A stretch of DNA of 24,358 nt from CAZABS01 sp964483635 (lineage in GTDB: Bacteria; Patescibacteriota; Minisyncoccia; Moranbacterales; UBA1568): the NCBI GenBank assembly GCA_964483635.1, contig CAZABS010000012.1:1-24358 (forward strand), in the 5' to 3' direction. The translations under genes were made by a program, and so were the position numbers. Positions within the stretch are counted from its first letter, which is position 1. Every line of letters begins with the position of its first letter. The notes below the pieces were generated by a model that did not search any database, had not been told where the DNA came from, and saw only the letters and a program-made list of their open reading frames with translations. Positions 15,675 through 23,116 of this stretch are shown one piece after another.

Positions 15675-17753
15675 ATGGAAAGACACGAAGCGGAAGAGCG
15701 AATAGAGAAGTTGCGCCAAGAAATTGATCACCATCGGTATCAATATTACGTTCTCGATGCGCCAGAGATAACGGATGCGGCGTATGACTCGCTCTTTCAT
15801 GAGCTCGTGGCGCTCGAAAAAGAGTATCCTGAGTTCGCTGATCCAAATAGTCCTACTCGACGCGTTGGTGATGAACCAAGGAAACAATTTACCAAAGTGC
15901 AGCACGCTGTGCGTCAGTGGTCATTTGATGATTGTTTTGATGCCACGAGTCTTTTGGCGTGGGAGGAGCGAGCCAAACGTATTTTAGAGAAGCAAGTACA
16001 AGGGGTATCCCTTGATTATATTGCTGAGCTTAAGATAGATGGCTTGAAAATAATTCTTTCTTATGAAAAAGGGGTTTTCGTCCAAGGGGCTACTCGAGGA
16101 AATGGGACTATAGGTGAAAGCGTTACCGAAAATCTTCGTACCATTCAGAGTATCCCGCTGGTGCTCAAAGAACCGGTGACGATTACCGTTGTTGGTGAAG
16201 CATGGCTTGCTAAAGAAGAACTTGATCGTATGAATCAGGATCGAAAAAAAGCCAACGAGCCGCTCTTTCAGAATCCCCGGAATGCCGCTGCCGGATCAAT
16301 CAGACAGCTTGATCCAAGAATTACAGCCAGTCGTCGCCTAGACTCATTTATTTATGACATTGATTTGCTTGAAGGAAGAGAGATACCTTCAACTCAGCAG
16401 TCAGAGCTCGAATTGCTCCAGCGTTTAGGATTCAAAGTGAACCCACATTGGAAGTATTGTAAGTCCCTTCGTGAAGTTGAAGCGTATTATGCCGAGTGGA
16501 ATACTCGTCGGGAAAAACTCTCTTACGCCCTTGATGGGGTTGTGATTAAAGTCAATGATGTTTCACTGCAACAAACACTTGGATTTACGGGAAAATCGCC
16601 TCGGTTTGGAATTGCGTACAAATTTCCAGCTGAAGAAGGAGCGACTATGGTTCTCGGCATTACTATTCAAGTCGGACGTACGGGCGCACTTACCCCAGTG
16701 GCTCATCTTCGGCCGGTTCGTCTCGCCGGGACAACGGTTTCGAGGGCAACGCTTCATAATGCTGATGAAATAGACCGGTTGGGTGTGCGCATTGGAGATA
16801 CCGTTATTGTAAGAAAAGCTGGAGATATTATCCCGGAAGTGGTTTCAGTGGTCACTTCGCTCCGCTCTGGAAAAGAGCAGGTGTTCAAAATTCCAACCCA
16901 TTGTCCAAAATGTGGGAGTGCTGTTTCACGGAAAATTATCGGGGAGAAAAATGGTCAATCGGCGTATTCCGCAGCACTCTATTGTCAGAATTCGAGTTGT
17001 TTCGCTCGCGAACGTGAGACAATTATTCATGCTGTCTCTCGGAAGGGGCTCGATATTGTGGGGATGGGAGATAAAATTGTAGAACAACTGATGGAGGAAG
17101 GATTGGTAGCGGAACTTTCTGATATTTTTGAACTCACGGTGGGTGATCTTGAACCACTCGAGCGCTTTAGAGAAAAATCAGCCGTAAAACTTATTGAATC
17201 AATCGAACGGGCAAAAAAAGTATCTCTTTCAAAATTCTTGTTTGCACTTGGAATTACTCATGTCGGAGAAGAAACGGCAGATATTTTGGCACGGGTGGTT
17301 TCAAACGAGGTGAAGCGGACACGCATATCCCCGGGAGCTCTTTGGAAGCACTTCAGTCACAAAACAAAAGAGGATTGGAACGAGATCCATGGTGTGGGCG
17401 AAAAATCAGCCCAGGCACTGCGAGAGTGGTTTACCCTGAAGGGACATCACGATCTTTTTGAAAAATTTGAAAAGGCGGGTATAACGATTCTGCTTCCAGT
17501 AGAATCTGTTCCAGAGACTCGTCTCTTTACTGACAAAACCTTTGTTTTGACGGGAGAACTCGTGCGCTTTACAAGGGAAGAAGCCAAGCGTACGATAAAA
17601 GAATTGGGCGGAACCGTAAGTAGTACGGTGAGTCGAAAAACAGATTTTGTGGTGGCCGGTCATGATCCAGGGAGTAAGCTTCTGGTAGCTCAGGAGCTTG
17701 GGGTTCCTGTTCTAAATGAGCAAGCGTTTCTTAAGCTTCTCAAAATCGTGTAA
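15675..17753 (+). CDS. ligA: NAD-dependent DNA ligase LigA, 692 aa
   Basis: Seals nicks in replication and repair using NAD. Ia domain with HHRYQYYVLDAPEITDAAYD (19-38); adenylation domain with catalytic lysine K120 in AELKIDGLK; OB fold with the FGIAYKFPAEE segment; a four-Cys zinc finger whose pairs are CPKC and, about 30 residues later, CQNSSC; helix-hairpin-helix repeats; C-terminal BRCT domain beginning KTFVLTGEL. Length is close to the family norm. The frame is open back to 15594, but ATG 15675 matches the conserved N terminus and has a seven-G run (15667-15673) one base before it, the closest thing to a strong Shine-Dalgarno in this region. That run overlaps the previous stop codon. 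Confidence 0.97.
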   Translation: MERHEAEERIEKLRQEIDHHRYQYYVLDAPEITDAAYDSLFHELVALEKEYPEFADPNSPTRRVGDEPRKQFTKVQHAVRQWSFDDCFDATSLLAWEERAKRILEKQVQGVSLDYIAELKIDGLKIILSYEKGVFVQGATRGNGTIGESVTENLRTIQSIPLVLKEPVTITVVGEAWLAKEELDRMNQDRKKANEPLFQNPRNAAAGSIRQLDPRITASRRLDSFIYDIDLLEGREIPSTQQSELELLQRLGFKVNPHWKYCKSLREVEAYYAEWNTRREKLSYALDGVVIKVNDVSLQQTLGFTGKSPRFGIAYKFPAEEGATMVLGITIQVGRTGALTPVAHLRPVRLAGTTVSRATLHNADEIDRLGVRIGDTVIVRKAGDIIPEVVSVVTSLRSGKEQVFKIPTHCPKCGSAVSRKIIGEKNGQSAYSAALYCQNSSCFARERETIIHAVSRKGLDIVGMGDKIVEQLMEEGLVAELSDIFELTVGDLEPLERFREKSAVKLIESIERAKKVSLSKFLFALGITHVGEETADILARVVSNEVKRTRISPGALWKHFSHKTKEDWNEIHGVGEKSAQALREWFTLKGHHDLFEKFEKAGITILLPVESVPETRLFTDKTFVLTGELVRFTREEAKRTIKELGGTVSSTVSRKTDFVVAGHDPGSKLLVAQELGVPVLNEQAFLKLLKIV

Positions 17754-17763
17754 TAAAAAAAGT

Positions 17764-18054
17764 ATGTCACTCGGCGCGGATGATGTAAAACATATAGCAG
17801 AGCTTGCGAGGATCGGTCTCACGGATGATGAGGCAGCGCGTTTTCAGCATGACCTCTCAACGGTTTTAGATTGGTTTGAGGAGCTCAAAGCGATAGAAAC
17901 CGAAGGGATAGCGCCGATTGGTCATATTACTGGAAGTACCAATGTAACTGCTCAAGATTATGTGGAAGAAGCGCTTCCGCTCGAGAAAAAGGGAATTCTG
18001 GAAAACTTTCCACGAAAGCGAGGAACAGCACTTGAAGTAAAGTCAGTATTTTAG
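17764..18054 (+). CDS. gatC: Asp/Glu-tRNA amidotransferase subunit C, 96 aa
   Basis: GatC of the GatCAB complex that converts Asp-tRNA-Asn or Glu-tRNA-Gln to the amide form. Conserved: VKHIAELARIGLTDDEAARF (8-27), DLSTVLDWFEELKAIET, and the C-terminal FPRKRG. It wraps round GatA and stabilises the complex. Start chosen at ATG 17764, since the longer frame overlaps ligA and adds no conserved residues; it begins 10 bases after ligA stops. Length is typical. Confidence 0.96.
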   Translation: MSLGADDVKHIAELARIGLTDDEAARFQHDLSTVLDWFEELKAIETEGIAPIGHITGSTNVTAQDYVEEALPLEKKGILENFPRKRGTALEVKSVF

Positions 18055-18059
18055 ACGAT

Positions 18060-19520
18060 ATGATCAAAGAACTTCACGCGGATCTTCAAAACCGGAAGAA
18101 AACTGTCCGTTCCCTCGTCGAGCATTCATTTGAAATGATTGATCAAAAGGAGGAGGAACTACATGCTTTCCTTTCGATTTTTCGTGAGCGAGCATTTGAG
18201 CAGGCTGATACGCTTGATGCTCGGTTTGATCGAGGGGAGAGTCTTGATCTTCTGGCGGGTATTCCCTTTGCCCTGAAAGATAATCTCACAGTAGCAGGGA
18301 CACGAACGACAGCCGGCTCCAAGATCCTCGATAATTATATTGCTCCATATGATGCGACGGTTGTTGAAAAGCTCAAGGAGCGCGGAGCTTTGCTCATTGG
18401 AAAAACTAACCTTGATGAGTTTGCCTTTGGATCGTCAACAGAAAATAGTGCCTATGGTCCATCGCATAACCCCTTTGATTCAACCAGAGTTTCTGGTGGG
18501 TCATCAGGGGGATCGGCTGTATCAGTGGCGGCAGATTTTGTGACCTTTGCGCTCGGATCTGATACAGGTGGGTCAATCCGCCAACCGGCTTCTTTTTGTG
18601 GCGTCGTTGGACTCAAGCCAACCTATGGACGAGTGTCGCGCTCAGGTCTCATTGCAATGGCATCAAGTCTTGATCAAATTGGTCCATTTGGAAGGAGTGT
18701 AGAAGATGTCGCCACGGTATTTTCGCGGATCACTGGAAGAGATGCACGTGACGCGACGACAGCAGAAAAAGAAACAGTATTCTTTGAAGAACAATTAGCG
18801 GGTGGAATTGCTGGGAAGCGAATCGGTATTCCAGAAGAGTACTTTTCGAAAGAGCTCGATGAACGAGTGAGAAAAATAGCCGAAGCCAGCATTGAGACGC
18901 TCCGTGAGCTCGGTTGTGAAATCGTTCCCATAAAACTTCCAGCGAGTAAATTTGCGCTTCCGGTTTACTATATTCTCATGCCGGCTGAAGCAAGTTCAAA
19001 CTTAGCTCGGCTTGATGGGATTCGTTTTGGACTCTCAATAAATGACGAAGAAAGCCAAGCTCGAGAGGTATCAACGCTCCTCGAAACCTATCTTGACTCA
19101 CGTCGTGTTGGATTTGGTGCAGAGGTCAAGCGGCGCGTTATGCTTGGAACTTATGCGCTCTCTGCAGGGTATTATGATGCGTACTATCAGAAGGCTCAGA
19201 AAGTACGATCGCTCATCCGCCAGGATTTTGAGAAGGCTTTTGAAAAAGTGGATGTAATTTTTTCTCCGACGACTCCAGAGGTTGCCTTTCCAATCGGTGC
19301 GAAATCAGCCGATCCACTCAAGATGTATCTCTCTGACGTATATACGGTCACCGCAAACCTCGTGGGTGTTCCAGCGATATCTTTTCCAATGGGAACGATT
19401 CGTGAAGGGGAGAAAGATCTACCTCTTGGTGGGCAGCTTATGGGGAAATGGTTTGATGAAGTGACGCTTCTGCAATTAGCACATGCATTTGAAAAAACAC
19501 ATACTCTGGAAAAGCTATGA
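18060..19520 (+). CDS. gatA: Asp/Glu-tRNA amidotransferase subunit A, 486 aa
   Basis: Amidase-signature enzyme that releases ammonia from glutamine for transamidation in GatB. The Ser-cisSer-Lys triad is in place: K73 (ALKDNLTV), S148 (in SGGSSGGSA) and S172 (GSDTGGSIRQP). The spacings of 75 and 24 residues equal those of characterised GatA proteins. Starts five bases after gatC; its stop overlaps the next gene by four bases (ATGA). gatB is not in the window and must lie elsewhere. Carrying GatCA suggests that the cell uses the indirect route to Gln-tRNA and/or Asn-tRNA. Confidence 0.97.
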   Translation: MIKELHADLQNRKKTVRSLVEHSFEMIDQKEEELHAFLSIFRERAFEQADTLDARFDRGESLDLLAGIPFALKDNLTVAGTRTTAGSKILDNYIAPYDATVVEKLKERGALLIGKTNLDEFAFGSSTENSAYGPSHNPFDSTRVSGGSSGGSAVSVAADFVTFALGSDTGGSIRQPASFCGVVGLKPTYGRVSRSGLIAMASSLDQIGPFGRSVEDVATVFSRITGRDARDATTAEKETVFFEEQLAGGIAGKRIGIPEEYFSKELDERVRKIAEASIETLRELGCEIVPIKLPASKFALPVYYILMPAEASSNLARLDGIRFGLSINDEESQAREVSTLLETYLDSRRVGFGAEVKRRVMLGTYALSAGYYDAYYQKAQKVRSLIRQDFEKAFEKVDVIFSPTTPEVAFPIGAKSADPLKMYLSDVYTVTANLVGVPAISFPMGTIREGEKDLPLGGQLMGKWFDEVTLLQLAHAFEKTHTLEKL

Positions 19521-20044
19521 ACGAAACCATGAATCTGGTTGTTGTCTTCGGGGAGATATGGCAAGTTATTACAGCTTCGGTGTTCTTTGCGTTCGCGCAG
19601 TGGTTTCTCATGCTCTATGCGCTCGTGCTCCTTGCAGATGTTATCTTGCTCGTTGTTCTGAGAGGAGTAACGTCGAATCTTAAAACTCAGTGGTATGGAA
19701 CTGAACGGCCCCTCGTTTCAAAGAGTACGGTGCAACGCCGTTTTGAAAGCATCATGGCTCGTCTTGATTCCGAAAATCCTTCACAGTACAAAGTGGCTGT
19801 CCTTGAGGCAGATCAACTGGCTGATGAACTCCTCTCTGGGAGTGGCTATGCTGGACAAAACATGGGTGAACGTCTCAAAGGTATCCATCCTGGGCAAATT
19901 GAAAGTTATGAGGACTTGTTAGCGGCACATGCTACTCGGAATCGAATTGTGAATGAACAAAATTTTGCTTTAACTCGAGCTGAGGCGCAGGGAATCCTCG
20001 AAAAGTACCGAACGTTCTTTGTCGAGATGGAGATGCTTGTATAA
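19517..20044 (+). CDS. Membrane-anchored protein of unknown function, possible HEPN-like domain, 175 aa
   Basis: An N-terminal hydrophobic region (about 15-50, one or two helices) is followed by a basic linker and a helical cytoplasmic domain (about 70-175). That domain has an acidic helix AVLEADQLADELL (94-106), a Gly-rich turn SGYAGQNMGERLKGI (109-123) and DLLAAHATRNRIVNEQNF (133-150). The last segment has the layout of the R-x4-6-H motif of HEPN proteins, with Asn (N146) where His is expected. From memory, proteins of this type are widespread in CPR genomes and often read H at that site; I cannot check this here. Translationally coupled to gatA by a four-base overlap, which could be mere operon packing. 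Confidence 0.8.
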   Translation: MNETMNLVVVFGEIWQVITASVFFAFAQWFLMLYALVLLADVILLVVLRGVTSNLKTQWYGTERPLVSKSTVQRRFESIMARLDSENPSQYKVAVLEADQLADELLSGSGYAGQNMGERLKGIHPGQIESYEDLLAAHATRNRIVNEQNFALTRAEAQGILEKYRTFFVEMEMLV

Positions 20045-20061
20045 TGGCTTATGTAAGCCAT
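20044..20061. repeat. Inverted repeat directly after the stop codon
   Basis: ATGGCTTA (20044-20051), TG, TAAGCCAT (20054-20061): eight perfect pairs, but with no T-run after it. It begins on the last base of the preceding stop codon and ends four bases before a -35 box. It may protect the 3' end of the gatCA transcript or act as an operator; neither is shown. Confidence 0.4.
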
Positions 20062-20064
20062 GCA

Positions 20065-20093
20065 TTGACAGGAAAAGACTTTTCAGCTAGTAT
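20065..20093 (+). promoter_or_regulatory. Promoter upstream of secE-nusG
   Basis: A perfect TTGACA (20065-20070), exactly 17 bases, and TAGTAT (20088-20093, four of six). The start would be near 20100, immediately before a terminator-like hairpin at 20103. Confidence 0.5.
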
Positions 20094-20102
20094 GGAGATA
20101 CG

Positions 20103-20124
20103 AAAAGCCCCTGGGGCTTTTTTT
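20103..20124 (+). terminator. Terminator-like hairpin between gatA operon and secE
   Basis: AAAAGCCCC (20103-20111), T, GGGGCTTTT (20113-20121), continuing to a run of seven T (20118-20124). It has classic intrinsic-terminator form for the upstream operon. However, it lies downstream of the TTGACA promoter and 14 bases before secE, so any transcript from that promoter would have to pass it. Confidence 0.75.
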
Positions 20125-20138
20125 AGAACCAAAAATGT

Positions 20139-20327
20139 ATGCAGAAGCTCTTGAATTTTTTCCTGGAAGCAAAGGCAGAACTTGCCAAAGTGACTTGGCC
20201 CAGCCGCGAAGCTCTTATTCACTATACGGTGCTCGTCGTTCTCATTAGCACGTTGGTGGCTGTGTTTCTCGGAAGCCTTGATTCACTTTTTGGATACCTG
20301 GTCAATCGCTTTCTTTTGAATAGCTAA
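20139..20327 (+). CDS. secE: Preprotein translocase subunit SecE, 62 aa
   Basis: The minimal SecE form: amphipathic helix FFLEAKAELAKVTWPSREAL (about 7-26) with the conserved AELxKVTWPSRxE, then a single membrane helix (about 30-52). SecE clamps SecY in the protein-export channel. ATG 20139 gives the usual length; an ATG at 20135 is out of frame. Followed by nusG after 27 bases, the standard bacterial order. Confidence 0.95.
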   Translation: MQKLLNFFLEAKAELAKVTWPSREALIHYTVLVVLISTLVAVFLGSLDSLFGYLVNRFLLNS

Positions 20328-20354
20328 CTTTGTTACTTTTATTGTTGACGCACT

Positions 20355-20900
20355 ATGGCGAAACAATCACAACATCACGGTCGCGCTTGGTATGTCCTCC
20401 ATACTTATTCTGGGTATGAAGACAATGTAGCACGGAACCTGAAGCAACGTATTGATTCAATGGACATGACGGATCTTATTTTTGATGTCTTGGTACCAAA
20501 GGAAAAGAAAATCAAGATCAAGGCTGGGAAGCGCGTGGTAGTTGAAGAGCGTATTTATCCGGGGTACGTCCTGGTGGATATGGTCGTTACCGATGCTTCG
20601 TGGTACGTGGTTCGCAATACCCCAAACGTGACTGGTTTTATTGGACTTGGCACAACACCAACTCCAATTGATCCAGCTGAAATCGAAAGTCTCAAGAAAC
20701 GCATGGGGGTTGCTGAACCGAAATACAAGATTGATGTAAAGGTAGGCGAGAGTGTTCGAATCACGGACGGTCCTTTCAAAAACTTTGAAGGGAAAATCCA
20801 GGAAGTGGACGATGAGAAAGGAAAAGTCAAAGTACTGGTGTCTATTTTCGGTCGTGAAACACCGGTCGAGCTCGATTTCCTCCAGATTAAGCGAAGCTAA
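20355..20900 (+). CDS. nusG: Transcription elongation factor NusG, 181 aa
   Basis: NGN domain opening with AWYVLHTYSGYEDNVARNL (11-29) and VPKEKKIKIKAGKR, with IYPGYVLVDM before the linker. The C-terminal KOW domain has KVGESVRITDGPFKNFEGKI (about 128-147). It binds RNA polymerase to suppress pausing and links to ribosome or Rho. The length is standard. It is followed by a structured 164-base leader before rplK. Confidence 0.97.
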   Translation: MAKQSQHHGRAWYVLHTYSGYEDNVARNLKQRIDSMDMTDLIFDVLVPKEKKIKIKAGKRVVVEERIYPGYVLVDMVVTDASWYVVRNTPNVTGFIGLGTTPTPIDPAEIESLKKRMGVAEPKYKIDVKVGESVRITDGPFKNFEGKIQEVDDEKGKVKVLVSIFGRETPVELDFLQIKRS

Positions 20901-20935
20901 GATACAAAATGGCTCCCCGCGCCTTTTCCGTCAGG

Positions 20936-21049
20936 GGCTTGGAATTCAAGCCAATGAGCTTCTCGGAATCGTCTGCGGCTCGGTCACTCAAGCAGTAATA
21001 TTTACCAGTAAGAAAAGATGCGGGATGCTCATACTTGAAGCTTCTCGCA
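20936..21049 (+). promoter_or_regulatory. Structured leader of rplK, possible L1 autoregulatory site
   Basis: Two hairpins are visible in the 164-base nusG-rplK spacer. The first is perfect: GGCTTG (20936-20941) / CAAGCC (20947-20952). The second is TGCGGGA (21019-21025) / TCTCGCA (21043-21049) with one G-T pair, extended by GCT/AGC (21027-21029/21039-21041) across a T-T mismatch, ending 15 bases before the rplK ATG. In many bacteria L1 represses rplKA by binding a leader that mimics its 23S rRNA site, so a structured element here is expected. I cannot confirm the L1-site consensus by eye. Confidence 0.4.
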
Positions 21050-21064
21050 GACTCGATGACAAGT

Positions 21065-21490
21065 ATGGCAAAAGCAATTAAGGCAATTGTGAAACTCCAA
21101 ATCCCAGCCGGAAAAGCGACTCCAGCTCCTCCAGTAGGTACCGCACTCGGACCCCATGGTCTCAATATTCAGGATTTCTGCAGTAAGTACAATGAGGCCA
21201 CTCGTGAAATGATGGGAGATATTATTCCCGTTGAGATTACGATTTTTGAGGATCGAAGTTTTACCTTCGTCATGAAGACTCCTCCCGCATCTGATCTCTT
21301 GAAGAAAGCAGCCAAGATAGAAAAGGGTGCAGCCAATCCTCTCAAAGATAAAGCTGGCTCAGTCACTTCTGCTCAGATTCGTGAAATCGCAGAAAAGAAA
21401 CTCCGTGATCTCAATGCCAACGATGTTGAAGCAGCTATGAAGATTGTCGCTGGGACAGCCCGTTCGATGGGGATAAAGGTGGAAAACTAG
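21065..21490 (+). CDS. rplK: Ribosomal protein uL11, 141 aa
   Basis: Conserved throughout: IVKLQIPAGKATPAPPVGTALGP (split by the usual proline switch), GLNIQDFC, FEDRSFTFVMKTPPAS, and the C-terminal RNA-binding domain ending TARSMGIKVEN. uL11 forms the base of the ribosomal stalk at the GTPase-associated centre. ATG 21065 gives exactly the usual 141 residues; the open frame upstream (from a TTG at 21035) adds non-conserved residues. Confidence 0.98.
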   Translation: MAKAIKAIVKLQIPAGKATPAPPVGTALGPHGLNIQDFCSKYNEATREMMGDIIPVEITIFEDRSFTFVMKTPPASDLLKKAAKIEKGAANPLKDKAGSVTSAQIREIAEKKLRDLNANDVEAAMKIVAGTARSMGIKVEN

Positions 21491-21570
21491 AATCAGGAAT
21501 TTAGAATAAGGAATCAGGATCCGAGAACCTCATAATTCGTAATTCATCATTCATAATTCGTTCATAATTT
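21490..21570. repeat. AT-rich degenerate repeat between rplK and rplA
   Basis: Two copies of GAATCAGGA (21490-21498 and 21511-21519), then CATAATTC twice (21531-21538 and 21552-21559) inside a run of ATTC/AATTCG/ATTCAT variants. The same two words occur inverted or direct at 23117-23145. The first copy begins on the rplK stop codon. The spacer to rplA (149 bases) is far longer than other gaps inside this operon, as expected if the repeat was inserted there. Confidence 0.55.
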
Positions 21571-21639
21571 ATTTAACTGGTGGGAGAAATACTGAGAAAC
21601 TTTTTTTTCAAAGTAATTCATTCGAACCACTGTAACACT

Positions 21640-22338
21640 ATGGCACACGGGAAAAAGTATCAGGCAGTTCAAGAGAAGATGGATCCACTCAAGGTGTATG
21701 CTTTTTCGGAAGCAATAGCCTTCATTCAGGCTAATCCGGTTGCGAAATTTGACGAATCCGTTGAGATTCACGCACATCTTGGTATCAATACGAAGAAAAA
21801 TGAAGAAAACGTTCGCGGTACAGCCGTATTGCCACATGGGAGCGGACGAACCAAGAAAGTTGCCGTCGTGACGAGTACCAAGGAAAAAGAGGCCAAAGAA
21901 GCAGGTGCAGCTCATGTTGGCGGGGAGGATCTTGTGAAAGATATCAAAGAAGGGAAGCTTATTCCTGGAACTGATTTTGATCTCGTTTTGGCAACTCCAG
22001 ATATGATGCCCAAGCTTGCTCAAGTCGCTAAGCTGCTCGGCCCAAAGGGGATGATGCCTTCACCGAAGAATGAGACGGTTACTCAAAAAATCGGTGAGAC
22101 GGTAGAAATGCTTTCAGCTGGTAAGAAAGTGAGCTACAAGAATGATGACACGGGAAATATTCATCAGGTAATTGGCCGGCTTTCTTTCGAAGCTGCTAAG
22201 CTTGAGGAAAATCTCCGTGTCTTTGTTGAAGCACTTGAGAAATCAAAGCCGGAGGGACTGAAAGGAAAATTTATTCTGTCGCTTTCACTCAAATCAACCA
22301 TGGGTCCAGCGCTCAAGGTTACCAAGAACCAAGCGTAA
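21640..22338 (+). CDS. rplA: Ribosomal protein uL1, 232 aa
   Basis: Typical L1: YAFSEAIAFIQ near 20-30, FDESVEIHAHLGINTKK, VRGTAVLPHGSG, the LGPKGMMPSPKNETVT signature (about 128-143), and the C-terminal KSTMGPALKV. L1 binds the mobile stalk of 23S rRNA and, as repressor, its own mRNA. ATG 21640 is chosen because the upstream in-frame extension is repeat-derived and not conserved; no clear Shine-Dalgarno is seen, although TGGTGGGAG lies about 60 bases upstream. Presence of L1 is a useful marker, since some Parcubacteria lack it. Confidence 0.97.
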   Translation: MAHGKKYQAVQEKMDPLKVYAFSEAIAFIQANPVAKFDESVEIHAHLGINTKKNEENVRGTAVLPHGSGRTKKVAVVTSTKEKEAKEAGAAHVGGEDLVKDIKEGKLIPGTDFDLVLATPDMMPKLAQVAKLLGPKGMMPSPKNETVTQKIGETVEMLSAGKKVSYKNDDTGNIHQVIGRLSFEAAKLEENLRVFVEALEKSKPEGLKGKFILSLSLKSTMGPALKVTKNQA

Positions 22339-22349
22339 TCAAAGCGAAG

Positions 22350-22373
22350 GTCTCGTCAAGCGCGAGACTTTTT
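22350..22373 (+). terminator. Terminator after rplA
   Basis: GTCTCG (22350-22355) and CGAGAC (22363-22368), seven-base loop, then TTTTT (22369-22373). It lies 11 bases after the rplA stop and overlaps the -35 region of the dcd promoter. Confidence 0.82.
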
Positions 22374-22381
22374 CGTATACT
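22353..22381 (+). promoter_or_regulatory. dcd promoter (leaderless start)
   Basis: TATACT (22376-22381) with a weak -35, TCGTCA (22353-22358), at 17 bases. The start would be near 22388, three bases before the dcd ATG, so the mRNA is probably leaderless. The -35 lies inside the rplA terminator stem. Confidence 0.45.
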
Positions 22382-22390
22382 CTAGAGCAT

Positions 22391-22963
22391 ATGATTCTCT
22401 CTGACCAAGATATAAAAAAGGAGCGCCGAGCTGGTGAGATTGTGATCGAACCGTTTCGATCGGAATACGTCCAACCGGCGAGTTATGATGTTCATCTTGA
22501 TCGACACTTTCTCATCTTCAATATCAACCAGAATTTTGTTATAGATCCGAAAGTCCCGAGCAAAGATCTCATGAAAGAAATTGTCATCGAAGACAAGGAG
22601 GCCTTTATTCTGCATCCGGGGGAGTTTGCTCTGGGAGTTCTTCTTGAGGAGACTGGGGTATCGAGTCGGCTCGTGGGGCGTCTTGAAGGGAAGAGTTCGC
22701 TTGGGCGTCTTGGACTGATTATTCACACGACAGCCGGATTTCTTGATCCGGGAAATTCACTCAAAATGACGCTCGAACTCTACAATGCTGGAAAAATTCC
22801 CATTAAGCTTTACTACAAAATGCCGATAGGTCAGATGGCATTTGAGTATCTCTCGAGTCCGTGTGAGCGTCCCTACGGATCGAAGGGTTTAAATAGTAAA
22901 TACTACAAAGATAAACGTCCGGTTGCCTCAAAAATGCACTTGAATTTCAAAAAGAAGAAGTAG
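22391..22963 (+). CDS. dcd: dCTP deaminase, 190 aa
   Basis: MILSDQDIKK start, VQPASYDVHLD (about 28-38), FALGVLLEE, the nucleotide-binding LEGKSSLGRLGL (about 96-107), HTTAGFLDPG (about 109-118), LELYNAGKIPIKL with the likely catalytic Glu, and GQMAFEYL with RPYG near the end. It supplies dUTP (or dUMP, in bifunctional forms) from dCTP for thymidylate synthesis. The sequence alone does not decide between mono- and bifunctional types. Length matches the family. Monocistronic between two terminators. Confidence 0.95.
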   Translation: MILSDQDIKKERRAGEIVIEPFRSEYVQPASYDVHLDRHFLIFNINQNFVIDPKVPSKDLMKEIVIEDKEAFILHPGEFALGVLLEETGVSSRLVGRLEGKSSLGRLGLIIHTTAGFLDPGNSLKMTLELYNAGKIPIKLYYKMPIGQMAFEYLSSPCERPYGSKGLNSKYYKDKRPVASKMHLNFKKKK

Positions 22964-23008
22964 GAGGTGTTGTCTGCTAACGGATTTACGAGAAAAATTG
23001 CAGAAAAT

Positions 23009-23028
23009 CTCCCCCCAGGGAGTTTTTT
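23009..23028 (+). terminator. Terminator after dcd
   Basis: CTCCC (23009-23013), CCCA loop, GGGAG (23018-23022), followed by six T. It lies 45 bases after the dcd stop; the stretch before it holds nothing recognisable. Confidence 0.8.
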
Positions 23029-23047
23029 GTTTTACAGCTTGAATTCT

Positions 23048-23085
23048 ACAAATACTCCAATACTAGCTAGTATTGGAGTATTTGT
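23048..23085. repeat. Perfect 38-bp palindrome
   Basis: Left arm 23048-23066, right arm 23067-23085; all 19 positions pair, with CTAG at the centre and no spacer. The flanking bases do not pair, so the palindrome has sharp ends. It lies 20 bases after the dcd terminator and about 76 bases before the next -10 box. The strand after it is only moderately T-rich, so a terminator role is not obvious. A dimeric-protein site, cruciform, mobile-element end or chromosome-organising site are all possible. Confidence 0.9.
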
Positions 23086-23116
23086 CTGTATTTTGAAAGT
23101 TTCGATTCCAAAAACT

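Noticed and set aside
20930..20955. Minus-strand T-arm-like GGCTTGAATTCCAAGCC, as a tRNA remnant
   Set aside because: No matching anticodon or acceptor stems nearby and the loop lacks the TTCGA core; better read as a hairpin of the rplK leader.
23048..23085. The palindrome as a chromosome-dimer resolution (dif) site
   Set aside because: dif has two 11-bp arms around a 6-bp centre with a recognisable XerD arm; this palindrome is perfect through its centre and lacks that arm sequence.
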